A stretch of 64,000 bases of DNA from Streptomyces sp. ISL-11 (GCF_018614525.1 NZ_JAGGOL010000034.1:1-64000); one strand, 5' to 3'; counted from the stretch's first letter, positions 22,154-29,696 are shown. Notes: generated from the letters alone by a model not told the origin. A program made the numbers and translations.

Positions 22154-23410
22154 CTACGAGGCATAGGCACCGAGGAGTTCCCGCACCCCTGCGTGGTCCT
22201 GGTGTGGCCGGAACTTGTCGAGCGTCCCGCTCACCCAGTCGTTGAGCCGAGGCGACGCCGTGTGGAAACTGAGGGTGGCGGCACGCTCAGCTGACGCGGT
22301 TGCCTCGTCGAGGGCGCCGGCATCCAGATAGGACCCCGCCAGCCAGCAGGCGTACAGTCCAACCTCACGGGCGTGGGTGTCGTCGTATGGGGTCGTCAGC
22401 CCCTCCAGGATGGGAACCGCCTTCTTCGGCTGGCGCAGTTCGGCCCAGCAGCGGCCGGCCATGATCTGGGTTTCTTCTCGGTTGATCCAGTAGACGGTGT
22501 CCGGTTCCTCTACCCGGGAAGTGTCGCGCTTGTCGTGGGCCGTCTCCGACAGGCCGAGGGCGCGATCGACCCCTGCGGAGTCCCCCGTCCGGGCGCATGC
22601 CCACGCCAACCGGTCCGACAGGACGACGCTTACGGCAGGAAGAACATCCTTGGGGGCGTTTGCCAGCGATGCCTCGGCCATAGCCACGCCTTCACGAGGG
22701 TCACCTGTGGACGCCGTCAGATACGACAGCTCGGACAGGGCCGTGGCTCCCAGCGTGAAGTCGCTGGCTTGGTTCGCGGCGCTGGCTGCGGCCTGCGCCA
22801 GCTTCCTGGCATGGGGGATTCGCCCGGCGTCGAACGCGGTCCACGACGCGAATTGGTACAGCTCGCCGAGCGCCCCGAGCAACTTGCGCCCCACGGAATC
22901 GGAGTACGTGCCGTGCGCGGCCATCCCCGCGAGGGTGCCGATCTCGGCGATCACCTTCGGATAGACGGAAACGCCGCCGCTGTAGTCGTCAAGGCGGCGC
23001 AGCGCTGACAGACGCTGGCCGGCGCGGACTACGTCGGCATGGCCGATGCGGCGGCCTCGGGCCGCAGCTGAGGGGGCGGACAGTGCGATGCCGGCTACAG
23101 CACCGGCTCCAAGGAAAGCCCGACGGTCCACAGGAGGTACCAGCCCTTCCACGTCAAGAACAACCGCATCGCGTACGGGAGTTTCACCGTAACTGGTGAG
23201 ATCGGCCTCCAGCACGCGTTCGAGGTAGGGCATCCAGTCCTCTGGATGCCTGATGCCCTTCTCCCACCGGTACACGTAGTGCCCGGTGCACGTGCCCTTC
23301 CTCCTGGCCGCTTCGTCCCCCCACCGGGCAATGTTCAGTAAGCGCGCAAGCTGAGCTTGGGTGAGGCGCCGGGCCTCGCGCAGTTTCCGGATCTCGTCGC
23401 CGACAGCCAT
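22154..23410 (-). CDS. XRE-family regulator with TPR-like repeats
   Basis: 418 aa from ATG 23410 (GGGGAGG just upstream; the frame is open to 23479). The N-terminal HTH is MAVGDEIRKLREARRLTQAQ. A hydrophobic Ala/Gly segment (about residues 96-112) and a long C-terminal region of helical TPR-like repeats follow (about 125-418). This is the common Streptomyces layout of peptide- or ligand-responsive XRE regulators. It is divergent from four tiny genes that it may control. Confidence 0.85.
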   Translation of the reverse strand: MAVGDEIRKLREARRLTQAQLARLLNIARWGDEAARRKGTCTGHYVYRWEKGIRHPEDWMPYLERVLEADLTSYGETPVRDAVVLDVEGLVPPVDRRAFLGAGAVAGIALSAPSAAARGRRIGHADVVRAGQRLSALRRLDDYSGGVSVYPKVIAEIGTLAGMAAHGTYSDSVGRKLLGALGELYQFASWTAFDAGRIPHARKLAQAAASAANQASDFTLGATALSELSYLTASTGDPREGVAMAEASLANAPKDVLPAVSVVLSDRLAWACARTGDSAGVDRALGLSETAHDKRDTSRVEEPDTVYWINREETQIMAGRCWAELRQPKKAVPILEGLTTPYDDTHAREVGLYACWLAGSYLDAGALDEATASAERAATLSFHTASPRLNDWVSGTLDKFRPHQDHAGVRELLGAYAS

Positions 23411-23444
23411 GGGCCTCCCCTTTGGGTCTCCTGGCATACAAGAG

Positions 23445-23477
23445 GCATAGCGATGGCCTACAGCCTGGCATCTATGC
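23445..23477. promoter_or_regulatory. Divergent promoter region of XRE gene and small-gene cluster
   Basis: GCATAG (23445-23450) and CTATGC (23472-23477) form an inverted repeat, with several GGCAT copies between 23430 and 23470. TTGACT at 23497-23502 could be a -35 for the plus-strand genes. Operator role inferred. Confidence 0.35.
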
Positions 23478-23536
23478 ACATTCCCCCGTGCGCCGTTGAC
23501 TGAACATCAGCCTTCGTGATGTTGAGGGAGACGGCA

Positions 23537-23725
23537 ATGACGTACCGCACCGGGGCCTTGGTGATGGACACCGGCAACGACAGGCTCGGCGAGGTCATGG
23601 AGGAGTGCGCGTCGGTGGTGTGGCTCCGCCCGCCCGGCGGCGGACGGGAGTGGCACTGCCCCCGCAAGAACTTGAGGTTGGCCAGTCGCGAGGAGCGTGC
23701 CGCGGCCCGGCGGCGGTCACAGTGA
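23537..23725 (+). CDS. Small hypothetical protein, 62 aa
   Basis: ATG 23537 with GAGGGAGA upstream. Short strands in the first half (YRTGALVMDTGNDRLGEVME) and a basic C-terminal helix ending AAARRRSQ. First of four overlapping small genes divergent from the XRE regulator; family not known to me. Confidence 0.7.
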   Translation: MTYRTGALVMDTGNDRLGEVMEECASVVWLRPPGGGREWHCPRKNLRLASREERAAARRRSQ

Positions 23726-23847
23726 AGACCTGCGAGGAGTGCGCCCGCTTGGAGGCGAAGAAGGTGAAGGCTCGCCGCGTCGGCGACATGGGCAAGGTCG
23801 TTGACCTTGTGGTTGAGCTCGCGCAGCACAAGGGGAAGCACTCGTGA
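23722..23847 (+). CDS. Very small hypothetical protein, 41 aa
   Basis: GTG 23722 overlaps the previous stop (GTGA) and its own stop overlaps the next start. MKTCEECARLEAKKVKARR has a CxxC pair and a Lys-rich helix. Retained because of the perfect overlap chain on both sides; function unknown. Confidence 0.65.
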   Translation: MKTCEECARLEAKKVKARRVGDMGKVVDLVVELAQHKGKHS

Positions 23848-24137
23848 GCCGAAGCCGTCACCGATTTTCCAACTGGGTAACGACCCAGGACATGACTACC
23901 GCGGCCGAGTTCTCCGCCGAGTGCCGGGAAGACGGCTGCGAGGCAGAGTTCAGCATCCTGGATGACCTCAAGGCCGCCGAATCGTGGATGTACGCGCACA
24001 TGAAGCGGACGGGGCACAACAGCTTCTGGCAGACCTGCGGGCACCCTGTGATCGTCAGTGCGCCGCCAGGATCCGTCCTCGCGGACCACGTTGTCGAGCA
24101 CGGTAGGGCCGACGAGCCCGAGAGGTGCCGACGATGA
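23844..24137 (+). CDS. Hypothetical protein with conserved Cys residues, 97 aa
   Basis: GTG 23844. It contains ECREDGCEAEF and a later TCGHP, a pattern resembling a small treble-clef or zinc-ribbon-like fold, with an HMKRTGHNSFW segment between. Streptomyces genomes have many such proteins beside TPR-XRE regulators. Role unknown. Confidence 0.65.
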   Translation: MSRSRHRFSNWVTTQDMTTAAEFSAECREDGCEAEFSILDDLKAAESWMYAHMKRTGHNSFWQTCGHPVIVSAPPGSVLADHVVEHGRADEPERCRR

Positions 24138-24403
24138 GCCCGCCTAAGGACTCCAACAAGGCGGGCGGGGCGCTGCCGGCCAGCCTTCAGATCGGTATGG
24201 CCGTTTACGACAGCGCGGCGGGGATGCCCGGCATCCTGACCTCGTTCGAGGGGCGGCTCATCCGCATCACTCGCCCTACTGGGTTCAGATGGGACGCGCA
24301 CCCGAGTCGGGTACGGCGTGCCACTTCATGGGAAATACGGCAGCTCCAGGCGCTCGCCAGGCTTCACGAGCAGCGCAAGCGCGCGGCTCGGGCGCCCTCT
24401 TAG
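24134..24403 (+). CDS. Small hypothetical protein, 89 aa
   Basis: ATG 24134 overlaps the previous stop (ATGA). The middle (YDSAAGMPGILTSFEGRLIR) looks like an SH3-like small barrel and the C-terminus is a basic helix. Last of the four-gene chain. Function unknown. Confidence 0.65.
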   Translation: MSPPKDSNKAGGALPASLQIGMAVYDSAAGMPGILTSFEGRLIRITRPTGFRWDAHPSRVRRATSWEIRQLQALARLHEQRKRAARAPS

Positions 24404-24511
24404 ATCCCTGCCTCTCCCAGTCCTCCCCCCTCGGGAGGGGCAGGAAGGGTGCTCGTCCGGCTGTCGTGGAGGCAGGGCTGCGACAGCCGGGCGGGCCCGC
24501 AAGTGCACCAA

Positions 24512-24536
24512 CAGTGCGGGGAAGGTCTCCGCACTG
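24512..24536. promoter_or_regulatory. Inverted repeat before the HemB-like gene
   Basis: CAGTGCGG (24512-24519) and CCGCACTG (24529-24536) are perfect 8-base arms with a nine-base gap, 35 bases before the HemB-like start. Could be an operator or a hairpin in the leader. Confidence 0.45.
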
Positions 24537-24570
24537 GCGCGGTGAGCACTTCTGACCGGAGGAGCAGACC

Positions 24571-25488
24571 ATGCCCGTCCATCGTCCCGCTGTCAGGAAC
24601 TTTCTTGCCGGTCCCGCCTTGACCCCGGCGGACCTGTCCTTGGTACTCCTGCTGCGGGAGGACGACGCTGCGGCGAACCATCCCATGCCGACCATCACCC
24701 TCAGGGAAGTCCCGCAGGTCGTCCGAGAGGCGGCGTCTCTCGGGATTCGGTCGGTGAAACTCTTCGCCGGCAGTCGCCTGCGCGATGACCAGGCATCTCA
24801 AGCGGATTCTCCCCACAGCCTGATGGCACGCGCGATCAGGGCTGCCAAGGACGAAGCCCCGGCCGTTGCGATCATGACGGAGACCTGCGTCTGCTCCTAC
24901 ATCAGCAGCGGTGAGTGCTACGTCGCGAACCGAGGCGTGGTCGACGTGGGAGCAACGACAGCGGTGCTAGCCGCCCAGGCGGTCACGCAGGCCGAAGCCG
25001 GCGCCGACATCGTTGGACCGGCCGCGATGATTCCGGGGACCACCCGGGCTGTGCGAACAGCACTGGACGAGGCAGGCCACTCGGACGTGTCGATCATGCC
25101 TCACCTGATCTTCGACTCGTCCCTGTACGAGGGGTACCGGCTCACGATGCGTGCCGTGCCGGCCTCGGGTGCCAGGGCGTTCCAGATCGCTCCGCGGCGA
25201 GCCGACCAAGCTGTGCAGACGGGCCTGGCCATGGTCGCTGATGGCGCCGACATGATCTTGCTGGAGCCGGCCCTCTTCACAGTGGACACGCTCATCCGGT
25301 TGCACGAGGCGTGCCCGGCCCCGCTGATGCCGTTCTCCGTCAGCGGGGAGTACAACCGCCTCGCCCCGGTGGCAGAGGACGGCTCCCGCGACGTGCGACC
25401 ACTGGTGGAAGCACTCACCATGCTCAAGCGATCGGGAGCCGAGCGCGTCATCACGTACGGCGCGATGGAGGTCGCCCGCACGCTCTAG
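24571..25488 (+). CDS. HemB-like (porphobilinogen synthase family) protein lacking catalytic lysines
   Basis: 305 aa from ATG 24571, with GGAGGAG upstream. The HemB barrel is recognisable: SLGIRSVKLFAG, the three zinc-type cysteines in ETCVCSYISSGEC (Cys106, Cys108, Cys116), EAGADIVGPAAMIPG and FSVSGEY (256-261). HemB joins two 5-aminolevulinate molecules using two Schiff-base lysines. Here the segment matching SYSAKF reads PHLIF (Ile180 in place of Lys), and the segment matching MVKP reads LLEP (Glu232 in place of Lys). It therefore probably does not make porphobilinogen by the known mechanism. It is also slightly shorter than typical HemB. Its end overlaps the convergent hemC by four bases. 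Confidence 0.85.
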   Translation: MPVHRPAVRNFLAGPALTPADLSLVLLLREDDAAANHPMPTITLREVPQVVREAASLGIRSVKLFAGSRLRDDQASQADSPHSLMARAIRAAKDEAPAVAIMTETCVCSYISSGECYVANRGVVDVGATTAVLAAQAVTQAEAGADIVGPAAMIPGTTRAVRTALDEAGHSDVSIMPHLIFDSSLYEGYRLTMRAVPASGARAFQIAPRRADQAVQTGLAMVADGADMILLEPALFTVDTLIRLHEACPAPLMPFSVSGEYNRLAPVAEDGSRDVRPLVEALTMLKRSGAERVITYGAMEVARTL

Positions 25489-26426
25489 CCGCGGATCGCG
25501 GCAAGGATGCTGCCCGCACCCCGTTCGAGCAGCTCCCGTGCTACCGCCTGCCCCAGTGCTTCCGGTTCACCCGAGGGGCCGCTGGCGGTAGCGCGGACCT
25601 GTTCCTTTCCGTCGAGGGAGGTCACCGTGCCGGACAGGAGTAGCCCGTCCCCGTCCACTGCGGCGTGGGCTCCCACGGGCACCGAGCACCCGCCGTGCAG
25701 TGCACTCAACATCGACCGCTCTGCGCGTACAGCCGCGTCTACGGCTGCGTCACCGGTACCGGCGAGCAGTTCCCTCAGGCGCTCGTTGTCTGCGCGGATC
25801 TGGATCGCGAGTGCTCCCTGGCCTGGGGATGGGGGGAAAATCGTGACGTCGAGGTGTTCAGAAACTTCGGCGCCAATGCCCAGCCGGCCGAGTCCAGCAG
25901 CGGCCAGGAGAACGGCGTCGACAGCACCGGGCCCTTTGAGCCTCCCCAAGCGCGGGGGGACGTTTCCCCGGATGGGCACAGTGACGATGTCGGGGCGCAG
26001 GGCAAGCAACTGCGCGATGCGCCGTTGGGCTCCGGTGCCGACACGGGCTCCGGTGGGCAGTGTGGCGAGGGTGTGGCCGCACAGCACGTCCCGTACGTCC
26101 TCCCGGGGGCCGGGCACCGGGAGGACCACCAACCCCGGCGTGGGCTCGGTAGGCAGGTCTTTGAAGGAATGCACGACAACATCAACGTCTCCTGCGAGCA
26201 GGGCACGCTGCTGCTTGCCGGAGAAAGCGCTCCCGCTTTCCGTTTTCGCAGCAACCTCGGCGAGCGAAGCCGTCTGGCGATCCTCGTCCCCGCCCTCCAG
26301 GACCACCCGCTGCTTGAACGTGACCTTCGGGAACTGCTTGCGAATCGGCCCTAGCCATTCCTTGACCTGCGTTCGGGCCAGGCGGCTGGCCCGTGATCCG
26401 ACAATCACCGTGGAACCCGTGGTCAT
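25485..26426 (-). CDS. hemC: Hydroxymethylbilane synthase (porphobilinogen deaminase)
   Basis: 313 aa from ATG 26426. The enzyme polymerises four porphobilinogens into hydroxymethylbilane on a dipyrromethane cofactor. The cofactor-attaching Cys247 (ALHGGCSVPVG) and catalytic Asp90 (VVHSFKDLP) are present, and SPGQGALAIQIR is intact, so it looks catalytically competent. As cargo on an integrated element it is presumably a second copy beside the housekeeping gene. Divergent from the Nudix/HemC-like operon across two tandem palindromes. Confidence 0.92.
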   Translation of the reverse strand: MTTGSTVIVGSRASRLARTQVKEWLGPIRKQFPKVTFKQRVVLEGGDEDRQTASLAEVAAKTESGSAFSGKQQRALLAGDVDVVVHSFKDLPTEPTPGLVVLPVPGPREDVRDVLCGHTLATLPTGARVGTGAQRRIAQLLALRPDIVTVPIRGNVPPRLGRLKGPGAVDAVLLAAAGLGRLGIGAEVSEHLDVTIFPPSPGQGALAIQIRADNERLRELLAGTGDAAVDAAVRAERSMLSALHGGCSVPVGAHAAVDGDGLLLSGTVTSLDGKEQVRATASGPSGEPEALGQAVARELLERGAGSILAAIRG

Positions 26427-26493
26427 GGCGTCAACTCCATGTTCGACAAGGGGCGTTGAGCGCACATGCTACTGCGGTCCACCGGTGCCTTTT

Positions 26494-26531
26494 CCGACTT
26501 TTTGTCGGCGTGTTTTCCGACTGATTGTCGG
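26494..26531. promoter_or_regulatory. Two tandem CCGAC-N5-GTCGG palindromes
   Basis: CCGACTTTTTGTCGG at 26494-26508 and CCGACTGATTGTCGG at 26517-26531, 23 bases apart centre to centre, each preceded by TTTT. They lie in the divergent gap between hemC and the Nudix gene and look like a double operator for a dimeric regulator. Confidence 0.7.
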
Positions 26532-26555
26532 CATTGGAGAACCGGAGGAGCGATC

Positions 26556-27068
26556 ATGAAAGAACACCCGGAGACCCTGCCCCGAACTGTATTCGAGGCA
26601 TCCCTTCCTCACGGCACCGCATGGGCTGCCGTGCTGATACGTGACTACCGAGGACGCGTGCTGCTGCTGCACAAGACCGGAGCCGGCCCGCGGTCCTGGC
26701 ATCTCCCCGGGGGCCACCTCGACCACGGCGAGTACCCCGTGCAGGCGGCTCTCCGCGAACTGAGCGAAGAAGCCGGCATCGCACCGGGGAACCGCCCGCT
26801 GCGGCTCATCGGCACGGACTTCTCCCTCCCGGTGCGCGGCTGGACCGGTAACCGCATCGCGTACTTCTTCGATGGCGGCCGACTCGAGGTCGAGTACATG
26901 GACGCCTGCGTCGAGCTGTCCAGCGAGCACGACGACTGGGATTTGAGGGCCATGACCGAATGGGAGACGTTGATGAAACCCCCTGACGCCCAGCGCATTT
27001 ACCGGCTGGTCAAGGCCGCCGACAACGGGTCGGTCGCGTACCTCCACGAGATGGGAGAACCAGCATGA
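26556..27068 (+). CDS. Nudix hydrolase
   Basis: 170 aa from ATG 26556 (GGAGGAG upstream). A complete Nudix box, beginning GGHLDHGEY and ending RELSEEAGI, lies at about residues 51-74. It provides the Glu ligands for Mg2+ in hydrolysis of a nucleoside diphosphate linked to some other moiety. The substrate is not predictable. Its end overlaps the HemC-like start by four bases (ATGA), so the two are coupled. Confidence 0.9.
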   Translation: MKEHPETLPRTVFEASLPHGTAWAAVLIRDYRGRVLLLHKTGAGPRSWHLPGGHLDHGEYPVQAALRELSEEAGIAPGNRPLRLIGTDFSLPVRGWTGNRIAYFFDGGRLEVEYMDACVELSSEHDDWDLRAMTEWETLMKPPDAQRIYRLVKAADNGSVAYLHEMGEPA

Positions 27069-28018
27069 GCAACCCCGAACTGATCCGAATCGGCACCCGC
27101 GCAGCTCCCATGGCACTCGCCCAGGCCGAGCAGGTCGCCGAGCTGATCCGCAAGCACTCCCCGGACACCGCCACCAAAATCGTCCCCTGCAAGACCCAGG
27201 CCGACCTGTGGCAGGGCGACCTCGCACGCCTGGGCGGGAAAGGGCTCTTCACCAAGGAAATCGATCACATGCTCCAGCGCGGCAGCGTTGACATCGCTGT
27301 GCACTGCATGAAGGACGTTCCCGGAGACAAGCCCCTCCCCGAGGGCCTGATCTTCGCCGCATACCTTCCCCGCGAAGATGTCCGGGACGTCGTCCTGTTC
27401 CCCGAAGGGGCAGAACACAGGGCCCTCGCTGACCTCCCTCCAGGAGCAACGGTCGCTACGTCGTCCGTACGGAGGAAGGCGCAGGTTCTCCGGGACCGCC
27501 CGCACCTCCAGGTGGAGCGAGTACGCGGTCTCGTCGGCAACCGCGTGGAAAGGCTCGATCAGGGTAAGAAAGGCTGGTCCGCCATGATCCTTTCCCTTGC
27601 CGGCCTGCGCCGGCTCGGATTGGAACACCGGGCCGAACAGATCCTTTCCGTAGACGAGATGATCCCGGCCGTGGGCGCCGGAGTCATTGGTGTCGAATGC
27701 CGCCGCGATGACGCTCCGGTCGCCGGACTACTCGAACAGCTCAACCACGCCAAGACCATGAAGGAGCTGACCGCGGAACGGGTGATGCTCCACGGTCTCC
27801 GAGGCCGCTGCAACAGCCCCATCGCCGGTCACTGCATCACCGGCCCCGACGGCCAGCTCGTACTCAGGGGCATGGTCTTCACCCGTGAAGGCGCTCAGTT
27901 CGTGCACGCCCAGCACTGGGGCGAAGCAGGCAACGATCCGGGCACTCTGGGCGCCCGAGTCTGCGCCGATCTTCTACGGCAGGGGGCCCGGGAGCTGATC
28001 GAAGGCGTACCGCGCTGA
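27065..28018 (+). CDS. Divergent HemC-like protein
   Basis: 317 aa from ATG 27065. It has porphobilinogen deaminase landmarks: TRAAPMALAQAEQV, LGGKGLFTKEID, VHCMKDVP (Asp84), EDVRDVVLFP, SSVRRKAQ, AVGAGVIGVECR. The cofactor Cys249 sits in LRGRCNSPIAG. The motif normally RGNVxTRxxKL reads RGLVGNRVERL. It is clearly different from the neighbouring hemC, so it is a paralogue and not a recent duplication. It could act on porphobilinogen or an altered pyrrole; unknown. Confidence 0.88.
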   Translation: MSNPELIRIGTRAAPMALAQAEQVAELIRKHSPDTATKIVPCKTQADLWQGDLARLGGKGLFTKEIDHMLQRGSVDIAVHCMKDVPGDKPLPEGLIFAAYLPREDVRDVVLFPEGAEHRALADLPPGATVATSSVRRKAQVLRDRPHLQVERVRGLVGNRVERLDQGKKGWSAMILSLAGLRRLGLEHRAEQILSVDEMIPAVGAGVIGVECRRDDAPVAGLLEQLNHAKTMKELTAERVMLHGLRGRCNSPIAGHCITGPDGQLVLRGMVFTREGAQFVHAQHWGEAGNDPGTLGARVCADLLRQGARELIEGVPR

Positions 28019-28074
28019 CGTGAGCCCCCTCAGCCGTCTTGAACTGGCGTCTATAGAACAAGGGAGCAGGCCGG

Positions 28075-28755
28075 ATGCCAGGTAGACGACGGATCAGGCC
28101 GGTGGCTGCCGCTCCGGTGGCGTTGTTCGACTTCGACGGGACGCTGATCCAACGGCAGGAGGTCTTCGCGAAGTGGGCGTCTGAGTTCGCCGAGCAGTAC
28201 GGCGTGCCCCTGGCGTGGCTACTGGAGGCCGACACCCAGTACATCTCGCAGCGAATCGGTTTCTTCGAACTGCTCAAGTCGACCTTCGGCACGCAGCCAG
28301 CAGCCGCAAAACTGCATGCCCAGTACCGGCAGCGCATGTCCGAGCTGATCGCCCTCGAGCCACAAGTTCACGCGATGCTTGTCGACCTGCGCGAGGCCGG
28401 CTGGCGCCTGGGGGTGGTCACCAACGGTTCGACCGACAGGCAGACCGCAAAGCTCCGCAAGGCGGGCTTGTACGACCTTGTCGACGCTGTGGTCATCGCC
28501 GGCGCGGTGGGGGTATGGAAGCCGGATCCGCGGATTTTTCACCGTGCCACGGCAGGGCTTGGCGTTCGCCCCGGCCCGCATGTGGTGATGGTCGGCGACA
28601 GCCTCGAACAAGATGTCGCCGGCGCTCACGTCGCCGGACTGTCCACGGTCTGGGTTTCTCACGGGCACCCGCCGCCGCACTCAGGTCCACGGCCCCAGCA
28701 CACCGTCTGCACTGTGCTGGAGGTTGCTGAGCTTCTGCCTGGCATTGTCACCTAG
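28075..28755 (+). CDS. HAD-superfamily hydrolase
   Basis: 226 aa from ATG 28075. HAD motifs in order: ALFDFDGTL (nucleophile Asp), VVTNGSTD, KPDPRIF with Lys, and MVGDSLEQDVAGA. A helical cap lies between motifs I and II (about residues 25-95). Family members are phosphatases of small phosphorylated metabolites. It probably belongs with the Nudix/HemC-like genes upstream, 56 bases away. Confidence 0.88.
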   Translation: MPGRRRIRPVAAAPVALFDFDGTLIQRQEVFAKWASEFAEQYGVPLAWLLEADTQYISQRIGFFELLKSTFGTQPAAAKLHAQYRQRMSELIALEPQVHAMLVDLREAGWRLGVVTNGSTDRQTAKLRKAGLYDLVDAVVIAGAVGVWKPDPRIFHRATAGLGVRPGPHVVMVGDSLEQDVAGAHVAGLSTVWVSHGHPPPHSGPRPQHTVCTVLEVAELLPGIVT

Positions 28756-28784
28756 GGCGGGGGCTGTACCCCTAGACTCTGCGC

Positions 28785-29120
28785 ATGGCTCAGAAGATCA
28801 TCACGATTTACACCGACGACCTGACCGGAGAGGAGATTTCGGAGGCGGAGACGCACACCTTCGCCATTGACGGTGTCACCTACGAAATCGACCTGGGTCC
28901 GGACAGCTACGAGCAAATGCTTCAGGCGTTCGGGCCGTTCGTAAAAGCTGCCCGCAAGCAGGGTAGGGGGAAGAAGCCGGCAGCCCGCCCGGCCGTGGCT
29001 CGGTCCAGCGAGGACACTGCGGCGATCAGGGCCTGGGCCAAGAAGAACGGGTACAACGTGAACGACCGAGGCCGGGTGCCGGCGGATATCCGCGAAGCCT
29101 ACGCCAAGCAAAACGGCTAA
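28785..29120 (+). CDS. lsr2: Lsr2-type nucleoid-associated / xenogeneic silencer, element-encoded
   Basis: 111 aa, starting [20 protein letters not shown]. The N-terminal beta/oligomerisation domain (1-55), a basic Lys/Arg/Pro linker (56-75) and the C-terminal AT-hook-like domain with [15 protein letters not shown] sequence and [10 protein letters not shown] (RGR 95-97) are complete. Lsr2 proteins bind AT-rich minor groove and silence foreign DNA. TAGACT lies eight bases before the ATG, so the mRNA may be nearly leaderless. A strong terminator follows, and the AT-richer regulatory region beyond it is an obvious target. Confidence 0.93.
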   Translation: MAQKIITIYTDDLTGEEISEAETHTFAIDGVTYEIDLGPDSYEQMLQAFGPFVKAARKQGRGKKPAARPAVARSSEDTAAIRAWAKKNGYNVNDRGRVPADIREAYAKQNG

Positions 29121-29146
29121 TTCCGGCCTGAGTACTGCACCAATCA

Positions 29147-29176
29147 TGCGGCCCCCCTAGGGGGGCCGCATTTGTC
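29147..29176 (+). terminator. Terminator after lsr2
   Basis: A perfect palindrome with 12-base arms (29147-29170, TGCGGCCCCCCT and its complement), followed by TTTGTCTAT. It ends the cargo operon before the early regulatory region. Confidence 0.85.
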
Positions 29177-29200
29177 TATAGAGAACCCCCTACACAGTAG

Positions 29201-29233
29201 ATGTCGGTGTCCTTTCCGCACTCTGTGGACACC
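29201..29233. promoter_or_regulatory. Inverted repeat GTCGGTGTCC...GGACACC (copy 1)
   Basis: ATGTCGGTGTCC (29201-29212) and GGACACC (29227-29233) make 7-base arms. The same twelve bases, again followed by GGACACC, recur at 63509-63542, in the other long regulatory gap of the element. Confidence 0.55.
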
Positions 29234-29272
29234 TGAGGGGAGAATCGTGAGACGGAACACGCCCTGGTGGGC

Positions 29273-29573
29273 GAATTAATTCATTCACGCGTGTGGAACC
29301 GGGAGCCCATCACCTCTCACGCCCCAGAGAGCCGTCCTCGCCAGCCTGGGCACCCCCATCCACCGCCGTCAGGCGACCCCGGAAACCCGGTGCGGACCTC
29401 CCCGGCCGGCGTCGGCACGAGGTTTCATACCCGTACATCGCCAGAGGAAGGGCCCCGCGGCGGGTCCTGAACGAATGAATTTGGGCATTACCCCCACGTG
29501 CATGCATTGAATGAATTAAATAATGAGTGGGCGGGATCACACTGGGATGGTGAATGGGGAATTAATTCATTCA
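29273..29573. repeat. Cluster of TGAATGAATTAATTC repeats
   Basis: GAATTAATTCATTCA at 29273-29287 and 29559-29573 (one orientation), TGAATGAATTAAA at 29508-29520 and a partial CGAATGAATTT at 29472-29482 (other orientation). The core GAATTAATTC is itself palindromic. Further copies lie at 39680 and 62897. The 29180-29978 stretch has no convincing gene; short frames here lack ribosome sites. Confidence 0.7.
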
Positions 29574-29619
29574 ATTGCGATGCATTGTCCGGTTGAGATG
29601 TGGGTCACTCTCGAAGATC

Positions 29620-29648
29620 TTGACAGCTACGCTTATGTAGCTCTACTT
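29620..29648 (+). promoter_or_regulatory. Probable early promoter with overlapping operator
   Basis: TTGACA at 29620-29625 overlaps the inverted repeat AGCTACGCTTATGTAGCT (29625-29642). A weak -10 candidate (CTACTT) lies 17 bases downstream of the hexamer. It is well placed to drive the early genes, with a repressor occluding it; inference. Confidence 0.55.
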
Positions 29649-29696
29649 CGCGGGCATCCGCGCGGTTCCTTTCGATGGTTAGCGGAATGATGTATT

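Noticed and set aside
22154..24403. Toxin-antitoxin system
   Set aside because: The XRE protein has long TPR repeats and the small genes show no toxin motif; evidence is insufficient.
24571..28755. Ordinary haem biosynthesis operon of the host
   Set aside because: No other hem genes, HemB lacks catalytic lysines, two different HemC genes, and the position is inside the integrated element.
29267..29540. Two short overlapping frames (67 codons plus, 76 codons minus) in the early gap
   Set aside because: No ribosome sites, Pro/Ser/Arg-rich composition expected of random GC-rich DNA, and repeats run through them.
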